Part shown: piece after piece, positions 43,144 through 51,322 of the stretch | Numbering within the stretch: position 1 is the first letter of the stretch | Layout: each line of letters opens with the position of its first letter | DNA from: Nocardia terpenica | Lineage (GTDB): Bacteria > Actinomycetota > Actinomycetes > Mycobacteriales > Mycobacteriaceae | Reading direction: 5' to 3' | Assembly: GCF_013186535.1 (NCBI RefSeq) | Contig: NZ_JABMCZ010000005.1 | Coordinates: forward strand, 1,364,001 to 1,428,000 | Length of the DNA: 64,000 nucleotides | Made by a program: the position numbers and the translations under genes | Notes under the pieces: generated by a model | The model's input: the letters and a program-made list of their open reading frames with translations, nothing else | Databases searched by the model: none | Told to the model about the DNA's origin: nothing

Positions 43144-43386
43144 CTACTGCGCGGGTGTGGCCTTGCCGCCGCTGCCCGAGGACAGGGCCTTGGTCAGGCC
43201 GGTGAGCGCCTGCGACGACCCGGTACCGTTCGGATCGTGCTCACCCACGGCCACGACGGGCTGCGCGGTGGCGGGGTTCTCCGGCACCAGGGTGATGTGG
43301 TCGTCCGCGGCGGCCGGTCCGATAGCGGCCAGCACGGCACCGCCGACGGCGGCGGCGGTGAGCACGAACGTACCCAGCTTCTTCAT
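43144..43386 (-). CDS. Small secreted protein, 80 aa
   Basis: 80 aa from ATG 43386 with GAGG upstream. Signal peptide (MKKLGTFVLTAAAVGGAVLAA, cleavage near PAAA-DD), then a short mature part rich in Pro/Thr/Ser/Gly with VVAVGEHDPNGTGSSQALTGLTKAL. No domain recognised. An in-frame ATG further upstream would add 10 residues but spoil the signal peptide. Export to the cell envelope is likely; function unknown. Confidence 0.75.
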   Translation of the reverse strand: MKKLGTFVLTAAAVGGAVLAAIGPAAADDHITLVPENPATAQPVVAVGEHDPNGTGSSQALTGLTKALSSGSGGKATPAQ

Positions 43387-43762
43387 TCGATTTCCATCCT
43401 CTTCCAGGAATTTCATTCTTGTTCGGCGGCAACAGGTTTGCGCCGTGATCGTTGTATCAAAGGAGATCGAAAACCTGTCCCACCGTTTTTCGGGGCACGG
43501 ATTTTCCCGGGTAGCGGACGGATAACGGTTCCTCGACACTGCCGGACCGGGGTGCACCGATCACTCGGCGACACACATGATGTGACATGTTGCTGATCGA
43601 ATCCGGATGCGGTACTTCGGATTTCGGTAGCCCCAAGTATTTCGGGCAATGGAAATAGGGATAGGCAATTCGATAGCTACCGTGAGACAAACCTCATAGG
43701 AAAGAGCTGTAACATTCGGGCCCCACGGACCCGTCCCGGCCCCCGGATGGTAGAAGTGGCTG
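43387..43762. other. Divergent intergenic region, AT-rich, no gene seen
   Basis: About 375 bases between the secreted peptide (minus) and ankyrin gene (plus). Noticeably AT-richer from 43440 to 43720. It contains a short palindrome ACATGATGT near 43576. Frames on both strands lack ribosome sites and coding bias. Holds promoters for both neighbours; their exact positions were not resolved. Confidence 0.45.
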
Positions 43763-44158
43763 ATGGAGACCGAAGGTATGGATCCGGAGCTGGTCGAACT
43801 CGCGACCAAGGTGTTCGACCTGGCGCGCACGGGTGACGCGGCGGCGCTGGGCGCCTACCTCGAGGCCGGGGTCCCGGCGAACCTCACCAACGAGCGCGGC
43901 GACACGCTGCTCATGCTGGCCGCCTACCACGGTCACCTGGAGGCGGTCACCGTGCTGCTCGATCGCGGGGCCGACCCCGACCGCGCCAACGACAAGGGAC
44001 AGACCCCGGCCGCCGGGGCGGTGTTCAAGGGCGAGGACGACATCCTGAAGGCGCTGCTGGATGCGGGCGCCGACCCGGACGCCGGGACTCCGTCCGCCCG
44101 GGAGTCGGCGACCATGTTCGGAAAGACCGAGCTGTTGACGCTGTTCGACCGGTCCTGA
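43763..44158 (+). CDS. Ankyrin-repeat protein
   Basis: 131 aa with about three ankyrin repeats: DAAALGAYLEAGVPANLTNERGDTLLMLAAYHGHLEAVTVLLDRGADPDRANDKGQTPAAGAVFKGEDDILKALLDAGADPDAG in order (residues about 24-110), with typical TLLMLAAYHGH and LLDRGADP signatures. Cytosolic protein-protein interaction module; partner unknown. Convergent with the cytosine deaminase gene, 9 bp apart. Confidence 0.88.
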   Translation: METEGMDPELVELATKVFDLARTGDAAALGAYLEAGVPANLTNERGDTLLMLAAYHGHLEAVTVLLDRGADPDRANDKGQTPAAGAVFKGEDDILKALLDAGADPDAGTPSARESATMFGKTELLTLFDRS

Positions 44159-44167
44159 ACCCGGCGG

Positions 44168-44623
44168 TCAGTCGACCCCGATGTCCTCGTACCACAGCTC
44201 GGGCCGCTCGGCGATGAACCGCGTCATCATTTCGACGCACCGCTGATCGTCGAGCACCGTCACCGATACCCCGTGCTCGGCCAGCCAGTCGTGCCCGCCG
44301 GTGAAGGTGCGCGACTCGCCCACGATCACCGTGCCGATCCCGAACTGCCGCACCAGCCCGCTGCAATACCAGCACGGCGACAGGGTGGTGACCATGATGG
44401 TGTCGCGGTAGCCCCGCCGCCGCCCCGCATTGCGGAATGCGTCGGTCTCGGCGTGCACGCTCGGATCCCCGTCCTGTACGCGGCGATTGTGCCCGCGCCC
44501 CAACAGTTTTCCCGCCGAGTCGAACAGTGCGGCGCCGATCGGAATCCCACCCTCGGCCAGCCCCCGCTGCGCCTCGTCGTAGGCCGTCTCCAGCAATCGT
44601 TCGGCGTTGATCATGTAACCCAT
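44168..44623 (-). CDS. Cytosine deaminase, yeast FCY1-like
   Basis: 151 aa. CDA/tRNA-adenosine-deaminase fold with zinc site H57-A-E59 and C84-x-x-C87 (TTLSPCWYC). The end of the protein (CVEMMTRFIAERPELWYEDIG) closely follows the C-terminus of yeast cytosine deaminase, as does GTVIVGESRTFTGG. That points to a fungal-type free-base cytosine deaminase (cytosine to uracil) rather than a tRNA editing enzyme. It follows the large caspase/STAND gene by 66 bp on the same strand and may be co-transcribed with it. Confidence 0.85.
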   Translation of the reverse strand: MGYMINAERLLETAYDEAQRGLAEGGIPIGAALFDSAGKLLGRGHNRRVQDGDPSVHAETDAFRNAGRRRGYRDTIMVTTLSPCWYCSGLVRQFGIGTVIVGESRTFTGGHDWLAEHGVSVTVLDDQRCVEMMTRFIAERPELWYEDIGVD

Positions 44624-44689
44624 GATGGGTGATGCCGGTTCGGCTGCCGAGGCCGGGGTGGCCGCGAGTGTTCGGTGTCGATGCGTGGT

Positions 44690-47671
44690 TCAGCGAGTCC
44701 CACTGCCCTGCAAGGTGATTCGGCCCCGCACCTGTCCGCTGCGGTCGCGGATCGCGAGTTGGGCGCTGTAGACCGCCCCGGTGCTCGCCGGGCGGAAACC
44801 GACGGTGATCGAGCAGGTTCCTCCGGGTTTCGCGGGTGGGCAGGTCGTTGCCAGGACCCGGTAGACCGCGGGGTCGGTGGTGACCAGGGCGTCGCGGACG
44901 TAGCAGTCCGACCAGGGCAGCGTGACATCCCGCTGGACGATATTTCCGGCGGGCACCGGGCCGAATGTCAGTGTGCCGCCGAGATCCGCGCAGGACAGGG
45001 GCGCGGGCGTGAGATGGACGACCGCGGAAGCAGTCGTCGTAGTCGGTGGGCTGGTCGTCGTGTCGGTAGCCGTGGTGGTGGTCGGAGTGGGTGTCGTGGT
45101 CGTCGGCGGAGCGGTCGTTGTCGTGGTGACCGTGTCGGTCGTCGTGGGTGCCGTCGTCTCGGTCGTCGGGGGCGCCGGAGGCGGGATCGGCGGCGGAGCC
45201 GGAGGCGGGACCGGTGGGGGTGCCGGAGGCGGGACCGGTGGGGGTGCCGGAGGCGGGACCGTTCGTGGAATTGTCGCGGGCGGGAGCGTGCGTGGAACGG
45301 TCGTGCGCGGGACCGTGCGCGGCGTGGTCGTCGGCGGTGCGACCGGTCCCGTTGCGCCGGAGCGGGTTCCGGTCGTACCGGAACCAGCCGTCGAGGTGTA
45401 TTCGACCGAGGGACCGACGTCGACGGTCCCCTTCGGCGACACCGACAGCGCCCACCCACCCAGGCCGACGAGCAGGATGATGATCGCGCCCACGACCGCA
45501 CCGCGCACCAGCGAGAGCCCCATCGGACCACGGCCGTGCCGAATAGCCATGCGCCGGATGGTGTTTCGCATCCGACGCACCGCCGCATGGTCGACCCCCA
45601 GGGCGTCCTCGAAGCTGGGCAGCCACGACCGCCACAGCGCGAGCCGTTCGCCGGTGCTCGCGGTGGGGATCGCGGCCAGCAACGCCAGCGCACCGTCCGG
45701 ATCCTCGGCGCCCAGGTGGTGCCGCACGCCCGCGACCTCCCGATACGCGGTCGCCCACACCGTGCCGGACCGCCCGCTCGCCAGCAGAATGGCCCGGTGC
45801 GCGGCGGGAGGCGCGATATCGCACTCGGCGGTCATGGCCAGCAACGACGGCCACAGCAGTCGGTGCGCAATGCCGAGATGTTCGGCGGGCGTGCCGGGGC
45901 CGCGCCGACGGACCATGGCCCCGAGTCCGGCAATCAGTTGCCGCGCATCCGATTCCGTGAGCTCCGAGCCGAGTTCGGCTGCCGCCAGGCACAGTACCTC
46001 GATCGGCAGGACCGGGCCGGGCTCGGCGGCCAGCAGCACGACGAGCAGGTGGTCCAGTTCGAGCCCGCCGAGCGTCGTTCGGGCGGATTCGATGCGGTAC
46101 CCGACGAGTTCGTCGATTCCGAGCGGGCCCAGGTAGGCGGTGCCGTCGAGTTCCGGGGCGATCTCCGCGATCAGCCGCGCGTGCAGCCAGCCGCCGGGGA
46201 CCGGCCACGGGTCGTCGGGTTCGAGCCGCGCGGGGTCGGCCGCCGCGCAGACGGCATTCCATAACGCCGCGAATCGGGCCTCGGGCCAAGGGAACTCACT
46301 GTCGAGCAGTGCCGTGCGCAGATAGTGCTCGACATCCCGGCAGGACGGCAGCGGAGCTTTGAGGGGCTGAATATCGGGTAGGTCCGGTAAGGGTGGCGCC
46401 TGGGAATCGGTGACGATCAGCCGGACATGGTCGTACTTGGGCCGAGTCGCGAGCGCGGTGAGCATGGCGGTGATCGCCTCGCGCTGACCGCGTTCGGTGG
46501 GCAGATCCAATCCATCGACGGTGATTATCACCTCCGCCGCGCCGAGCTTGCTCAGTGCGGCGTGCAGCGACTCGGGGATCACGTCGGCATCGAAGGTCGG
46601 ATTCTCCACTGTCGCAGGGGTTTCCATGTCTTCGACCCGTACGGCCAGCTGTTCGCCCAGTTCTCGCGCGACCGTGGTTCGATCGCTGGTGCCGGTCAGG
46701 AATACGGCCGCGTCAACCGGCATACCGAGCGTGTCGGGTGCACGCGAACGTGCCAGCAGCGCAGCGAGTGTCGATTTTCCCGAGCCCCCGGGGCCGACGA
46801 TCGCCCGCAACCGCTCATCCCGCTGCTCGACCAGGGCGGCGAGCCGTTCGGTCACACCGCCGGTAATCAGCAGATGTCTAGTCAGATCGGCGACGATATC
46901 GTCCTCGGGCCTGCCGGACAGCACATCGGTCGCCGGGGCGAGGTTGTGCGCCAGCCACAGGCCGGGATCGGCGGCCGAGCGTAGCCCGGCGGCGCTCGAA
47001 AGATACTGCGGCCGTTGACCTCCGCAGTCCTGTGCGATCGGGCCGAGCAGGTCGATGGGTAACAGCCAATCCCCCAGGCCGGGCAACCCGGAGCCCACGA
47101 CTCCCAGCAGCGAGCGCGTGGAACATCCGCCGGAGGCCGGGTCGATGCCGGTGGCGACGAACAGTTCCATCCGTCCCGGTGCCCGTAGCAGTCGGTCGGA
47201 CCACGCGGGAGCCAGGGTTCGCCCGCCCGCCCCGGTGTGGCAGGTATCGACGAGCACGATCAGCCCGTCCAGCCCGCCACCGGCGGACGGCGTGACGACC
47301 AGGTCTCCGACGAAGGTCGGAATGCGCACCGTGAAGCGCAGGTCCAGCGGGCGCTCGCCATACGGGTCGAGCGGACGAGAATCCCGGCACAGATAACAGA
47401 AATCGCCGTCGGCGGAGTCCTCGCCGTATCCGAGAAAGGCGAGCAGCAGCGTCGCGCTCTGTTCCGCCGCAATCTGGACCGCATCGCCAAGCGCATTCTC
47501 CAACTGGCGGGAGGAGGGGTCGGCCACCACGATGCCGTTCGGAAACACCGGTAACCAATCACCGTGCTGCACAAGCACGGCGGCCAGTTCGTGTGCCAAC
47601 CCGGGCAGAAACCCCAAGTGTGGCAACGGATCGCATTGCGAACAGACGATCAACGCCAGCCTGTTCCCCAC
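44690..47671 (-). CDS. Caspase-like / STAND NTPase / TM / ASH-domain membrane protein
   Basis: 993 aa. Domains in order: N-terminal caspase-like fold (1-~245) with the Cys in LIVLVDTCHTGAGG (C144) but Tyr82 where the His of SGHG normally is (AFLGYGED); a P-loop NTPase (GPGGSGKST, 293-301; Walker B-like VIITVDGLD, ~381-389) followed by helical STAND-like sensor regions to ~715; one TM helix (~724-744); a Pro/Thr-rich extracellular linker (~770-890) with repeated PPPAPPPVP and TTT blocks; and a C-terminal ~100-residue beta domain with two Cys pairs resembling ASH/choice-of-anchor domains. So cytosolic protease-like and ATPase parts are tied to an outside domain. STAND-caspase proteins act in bacterial cell death and phage defence; the role here is inferred. 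The His change may mean a non-catalytic fold. Confidence 0.7.
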   Translation of the reverse strand: MGNRLALIVCSQCDPLPHLGFLPGLAHELAAVLVQHGDWLPVFPNGIVVADPSSRQLENALGDAVQIAAEQSATLLLAFLGYGEDSADGDFCYLCRDSRPLDPYGERPLDLRFTVRIPTFVGDLVVTPSAGGGLDGLIVLVDTCHTGAGGRTLAPAWSDRLLRAPGRMELFVATGIDPASGGCSTRSLLGVVGSGLPGLGDWLLPIDLLGPIAQDCGGQRPQYLSSAAGLRSAADPGLWLAHNLAPATDVLSGRPEDDIVADLTRHLLITGGVTERLAALVEQRDERLRAIVGPGGSGKSTLAALLARSRAPDTLGMPVDAAVFLTGTSDRTTVARELGEQLAVRVEDMETPATVENPTFDADVIPESLHAALSKLGAAEVIITVDGLDLPTERGQREAITAMLTALATRPKYDHVRLIVTDSQAPPLPDLPDIQPLKAPLPSCRDVEHYLRTALLDSEFPWPEARFAALWNAVCAAADPARLEPDDPWPVPGGWLHARLIAEIAPELDGTAYLGPLGIDELVGYRIESARTTLGGLELDHLLVVLLAAEPGPVLPIEVLCLAAAELGSELTESDARQLIAGLGAMVRRRGPGTPAEHLGIAHRLLWPSLLAMTAECDIAPPAAHRAILLASGRSGTVWATAYREVAGVRHHLGAEDPDGALALLAAIPTASTGERLALWRSWLPSFEDALGVDHAAVRRMRNTIRRMAIRHGRGPMGLSLVRGAVVGAIIILLVGLGGWALSVSPKGTVDVGPSVEYTSTAGSGTTGTRSGATGPVAPPTTTPRTVPRTTVPRTLPPATIPRTVPPPAPPPVPPPAPPPVPPPAPPPIPPPAPPTTETTAPTTTDTVTTTTTAPPTTTTPTPTTTTATDTTTSPPTTTTASAVVHLTPAPLSCADLGGTLTFGPVPAGNIVQRDVTLPWSDCYVRDALVTTDPAVYRVLATTCPPAKPGGTCSITVGFRPASTGAVYSAQLAIRDRSGQVRGRITLQGSGTR

Positions 47672-47717
47672 CGGTATATCTTACGGCCGGACACCGGCCG
47701 ATAGAGACCTTTCGGTT

Positions 47718-49226
47718 CTACCGCTCGCGGGTCTCCTCGAGCACCGTCCGGCCCAGCAGCGCGTAGCGCGCCGGGTGGCGGCGTTTCAGGTATTGCGCGC
47801 CGAGGATTCCGGTGAGGGCGACGGCGGCGACCAGCCATGGGGTTGCCTTCAGGATCGCCGAGTGTGCTTCCGTTCCGGCCGCCGAGCCCATATTGACGAT
47901 CAGCAGCGCCACCACCCCGAGCATGGCCAGGCCACCGGCCAGTGGGGCGGCGAAAGTGCGGAACCAGTGCCGGGTTTCGGGGTGGTGGGTGCGGAAGTAG
48001 TTGAGTACCGCGAAGGAGCAGGCGGATTGGACGACGAGGATCGCCATGGTGCCGAGAATCGCCAGGAGCGTGTAGATCCCGTTGTAGGGGTCCTTGCCCG
48101 CCAGGCCCATGGCGAGAATCACCACGGCCGCCACCACGGTCTGCACCAGCCCGGCGATGTGCGGCGATCCGTGCCGGGGATGGGTGCGGCCGATGGTGCG
48201 CCGCAGCGACGGCAGCGCGCCCTCCCGCCCGAGCGCGTACAGGTAGCGCGCCGCGCAGTTGTGAAAGGCCATGCCGCAGGCCAGCGATCCGGTGATCATC
48301 AGCCACTGCATGGTGTTCACCGCCCAGTGCCCGACGTAGCGGGTGGTCGGGTCGAAGAAGACGCTCATCGGATGGTCCGACCCGGCCAGCGCCGCCGCCC
48401 GATCGTGCCCGTTGCCGCCGATCGCCATCCAGGACACGAACACGTAGAAGACGCCGACGCCCAGCACGGCAATCATGGTGGCACGCGGGATGATTCGCTT
48501 CGGATCGCGCGATTCCTCGCCGTACATGGCGGTCGACTCGAAGCCGACCCACGACCAGAACGCGAAGAACAGCCCCAGACCCGGTGCGGCGCCGTGGAAT
48601 ACATTGATCGGGTTGACCGGCGTCAGCGAAAACCCGTCCGGCCCACCGCCGTGCAGCGCCACCGAGACCGCCATCACCGCGAGCACCGTCACCTCGGTGG
48701 CCAGCAGCGCCACCAGCAGCTTCTCCGCGACGGCGACCCCGAACCAGGTGCCCACCGCGTTGATCGCCAGGATCACCACCGCGAACACCCACCACGGAAT
48801 GTGCACGCCCACTTGATCGGTGAAGGTGTTGGTGGCGAAGCTGGAGAAGATTCCGACCAGCGACGGCTCGAACACCATGTACGCGAACGCCGCCAGCAAT
48901 CCGGCCGCCAGGCCCACCGTGCGGCCCATGCCGTAGGAGATGAATCCGTAGAACGCCCCGGTGGCGGTGATGTGCTTGGACATCGTGGTGAATCCGACCG
49001 AGAACACGGCCAGCACCACCATCGCGATGAGAAACGCTGCGGGCGTGGCGATTCCGCTGCCGGAGGCGATCATGAACGGCACGTTGCCGGTCATCGCGGT
49101 GATGGGGGCGGCGGTGGCGATGGCCATGAACACCACGCCCAGCAGCCCGACCTGATTCGGCTTCAGCCTGTCGATCGCCGATCCCCCGGCCGATCCGGTA
49201 TCCACCGGCGTCGTACTCGTATCCAT
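47718..49226 (-). CDS. APC-family amino-acid/amine permease
   Basis: 502 aa from ATG 49226, GAGGAG seven bases upstream. Twelve predicted TM helices with APC pattern AIATAAPITAMTGNVPFM at TM1 and GFESTAMYGEES after TM6. Probable amino-acid or polyamine importer. Upstream, on the same strand, is the PucR regulator, and across it the amine catabolic genes, which it likely feeds. Confidence 0.9.
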   Translation of the reverse strand: MDTSTTPVDTGSAGGSAIDRLKPNQVGLLGVVFMAIATAAPITAMTGNVPFMIASGSGIATPAAFLIAMVVLAVFSVGFTTMSKHITATGAFYGFISYGMGRTVGLAAGLLAAFAYMVFEPSLVGIFSSFATNTFTDQVGVHIPWWVFAVVILAINAVGTWFGVAVAEKLLVALLATEVTVLAVMAVSVALHGGGPDGFSLTPVNPINVFHGAAPGLGLFFAFWSWVGFESTAMYGEESRDPKRIIPRATMIAVLGVGVFYVFVSWMAIGGNGHDRAAALAGSDHPMSVFFDPTTRYVGHWAVNTMQWLMITGSLACGMAFHNCAARYLYALGREGALPSLRRTIGRTHPRHGSPHIAGLVQTVVAAVVILAMGLAGKDPYNGIYTLLAILGTMAILVVQSACSFAVLNYFRTHHPETRHWFRTFAAPLAGGLAMLGVVALLIVNMGSAAGTEAHSAILKATPWLVAAVALTGILGAQYLKRRHPARYALLGRTVLEETRER

Positions 49227-49376
49227 GCACACACTCCTCATCAATCGGTCTCGCGACCTGTCTGGGATTGTGGGCAACGGATTGTTGCCGTGACATGAAA
49301 CCGGGTTACCGACGGCGACGAACTCTGTGACTCCCCTCACAAACACTACATTCCGGACGGAACACGGTCGGCCGCC

Positions 49377-51002
49377 TTACGATTCGTCGGCCTTGGTCAG
49401 GTCGCGGATGAGCAGGGCGGTGTGCAGCGAGGTGCGCACCTCGCCGTCGTCGAGCCTGATGCCGAGGATGCGTTCGATGCGCGAGAGCCGGTCGTAGAGG
49501 GTGGGGCGGCTGATGTTCATCCGCCGCGCCAGCTCGGTCTTGTTGCCCGCCAGGTCGAGAAACTGCCGCAGCGTGCGGGTGAGGTCGCCGCGGTGCCGGA
49601 TGTCGTGGCGCAGCAGCGCGCTCAGCTCGGTCTCGGCGAAGCGCTGCACGCCCGGCTCGTTGCGGATCAGCGACAGCAGTCCGCGCAGCCGCACGTCGCC
49701 GCTGCGATAGAACGGGCGCGGCGCGGCCGAGTCCAGCGACAGCGCCACCTCGGCGACATGGGCGGCGTGGGTGAGCTCGCGGGCGGTGTCCAGCAGCGAC
49801 TCCGACTCCGCGCCGACACCGATGGCGACCCGGTGCACACCGTCGACGCGGCGGATCTCCGCGGCGACGGCGAGGCACACCTCGCGCAGCCGCGCGTCCA
49901 GGTCCCCGCCGCGGGACACGGCCAGCAGCAGCGTGACCTGCTGGTGGTCGGCCGCGCCCAGCGCCGTCGCGCGGGTCAGGCCGACCGCGTGCCCGGCCGC
50001 GTCCAGCAGCGCGGCGCTGCGCCGCTGCCGCGCCACCGGATCCGATTCCGCCAGTGCCGCAACGTGAATCGACAGCGGGACATAGCGCGCCCGCCGGGCC
50101 AGCCCCAGCGCCGCCGCGCGCGCGACCGCCTCCTGTTCGTCGCTGACCCGGCCGCCGACCATATCGTCGATGAGCCCGGTCTGCGCCTGGCGGTGCAGGC
50201 CGAAGCGGTCCTTCTCGATCATCCGGTGCAGCGTGAGGGTCTGCGCGGCGCGCTCGAGCACCATCCGGGCGCGGGTGCTGGGAATGCGGTGCGAGCGCAG
50301 GATCAGTCGGCCCCAGCGCTGGGTGTGCGGGCCGACGGGGACCACGCTCCAGTCCTCGGACAGCATGCGCGAGGTCGATTCCCAGTCCTCGAGCAGCGCC
50401 GCGGGCGAGGCGTGCCGGGCGGTCAGGGCCAGCACCCGGTGCGCCAGATCCTCCAGCACCACCGACGAATCCAGCAGGTTCGCCGCGGTTTTCACGATCT
50501 CGGCGAGCGAGGCGCGGCGCACGCTGAGCGCGGTGAAGGTCTCGTGCACCGACTGGGCGAACTCCAGTTCGGCGTACTGGTCGGCCACGATCACCCGGTG
50601 CACCGCCTCGGTCACCTCGACGAAGCGGGTGATGCGGTGCAGCGCGACGACCGGCAGCCCGAGCCGGTCCGCGGTGGCCGCCACGATGGCGGGCAGCTCC
50701 AGCACATAGCTGCCGAGCTCGACCACCACGCCGGACACCCCGGCCGCGGCCAGCGACTCCAGGTAGGCGACGGTCCGCTGAGCGCCCCGCGCCAGCGGCT
50801 GACCGGTGGTGAGGATCAGCTCGCCCCCCGCCAGCAGATCCGCCACCTCCGCGACCTCACTGACATGCACCCACCGCACGGGCCGCGCCAGCGCCTCCCC
50901 ACCACCGACGACCTCGGGTTCCCCCGCCCGCACGACGGGCATCGCAAGGACCTCGGCGACGGTGGGGAGCACCGACGAATCGTAATACGAAGAGGTTCTC
51001 AT
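49377..51002 (-). CDS. PucR-family transcriptional regulator
   Basis: 541 aa. N-terminal PucR domain (TVAEVLAMPVVRAGEPEVVGG...WVHVSEVAEVADLLAGGELILTTG), a central GGDEF-like/CdaR-type region, and a C-terminal PucR_C helix-turn-helix (RTLRQFLDLAGNKTELARRMNISRPTLYDRLSRIERIL). These regulators control purine, GABA, proline and polyamine catabolism. It is divergent from the dehydrogenase/aminotransferase genes and upstream of the permease; likely regulator of the locus. Confidence 0.93.
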   Translation of the reverse strand: MRTSSYYDSSVLPTVAEVLAMPVVRAGEPEVVGGGEALARPVRWVHVSEVAEVADLLAGGELILTTGQPLARGAQRTVAYLESLAAAGVSGVVVELGSYVLELPAIVAATADRLGLPVVALHRITRFVEVTEAVHRVIVADQYAELEFAQSVHETFTALSVRRASLAEIVKTAANLLDSSVVLEDLAHRVLALTARHASPAALLEDWESTSRMLSEDWSVVPVGPHTQRWGRLILRSHRIPSTRARMVLERAAQTLTLHRMIEKDRFGLHRQAQTGLIDDMVGGRVSDEQEAVARAAALGLARRARYVPLSIHVAALAESDPVARQRRSAALLDAAGHAVGLTRATALGAADHQQVTLLLAVSRGGDLDARLREVCLAVAAEIRRVDGVHRVAIGVGAESESLLDTARELTHAAHVAEVALSLDSAAPRPFYRSGDVRLRGLLSLIRNEPGVQRFAETELSALLRHDIRHRGDLTRTLRQFLDLAGNKTELARRMNISRPTLYDRLSRIERILGIRLDDGEVRTSLHTALLIRDLTKADES

Positions 51003-51322
51003 CCGACAGTTCGTCGGGGATCATGGCGGTTGCGATGCGCGACACTCGACTAGAGAGGTCCCGGCCAAAAGCATGCCGGGACCCCGGGGTTTGTGTCTGC
51101 GGGCGCGCTCCCCGGGGTTTGTGTCCCCGGACGCACTCCCGGGCTTGTGTCTCCAGACGCGCCCCCGGGGCTTGTGTCCCCGGACGCGGCCCCCGGGGCT
51201 TGTGTCCCCGGACGCGGCCCCCGGGGCTTGTGTCCCCGGACGCGGCCCCCGGGGGTTGTTTTTCCCGGCGCGCTTTTGGCCGGGGCCCGAAGGCCGGAAC
51301 GACTCACGATTCAGGAGAACGT
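51003..51322. other. Divergent region filled by palindromes and a tandem array
   Basis: 320 bases between the PucR start and the dehydrogenase start. The first ~50 bases are ordinary sequence; the rest is palindrome, about six 28-base tandem units, and a second palindrome (51057-51285). The last ~35 bases before ATG 51323 contain the ribosome site (AGGAGA). All frames remain open through the array, so the long ORFs there are not genes. Confidence 0.6.
51057..51285 (+). repeat. Palindrome-flanked tandem array of ~28-bp units
   Basis: Left palindrome 51057-51083 (GGTCCCGGC / GCCGGGACC, loop CAAAAGCAT) and right palindrome about 51264-51285 (CCCGGCGCGCTTTTGGCCGGG). Between them lie about six units of 25-29 bases of the form CCCCCGGGGCTTGTGTCCCCGGACGCGG, the last three nearly identical. 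It lies between PucR and dehydrogenase promoters, so copy number could influence expression. Confidence 0.8.

Noticed and set aside
51084..51262. Proline/glycine-rich repeat protein in the 51-kb array
   Set aside because: All frames are open through the 28-bp units, and there is no start with a ribosome site; the flanks are palindromes.
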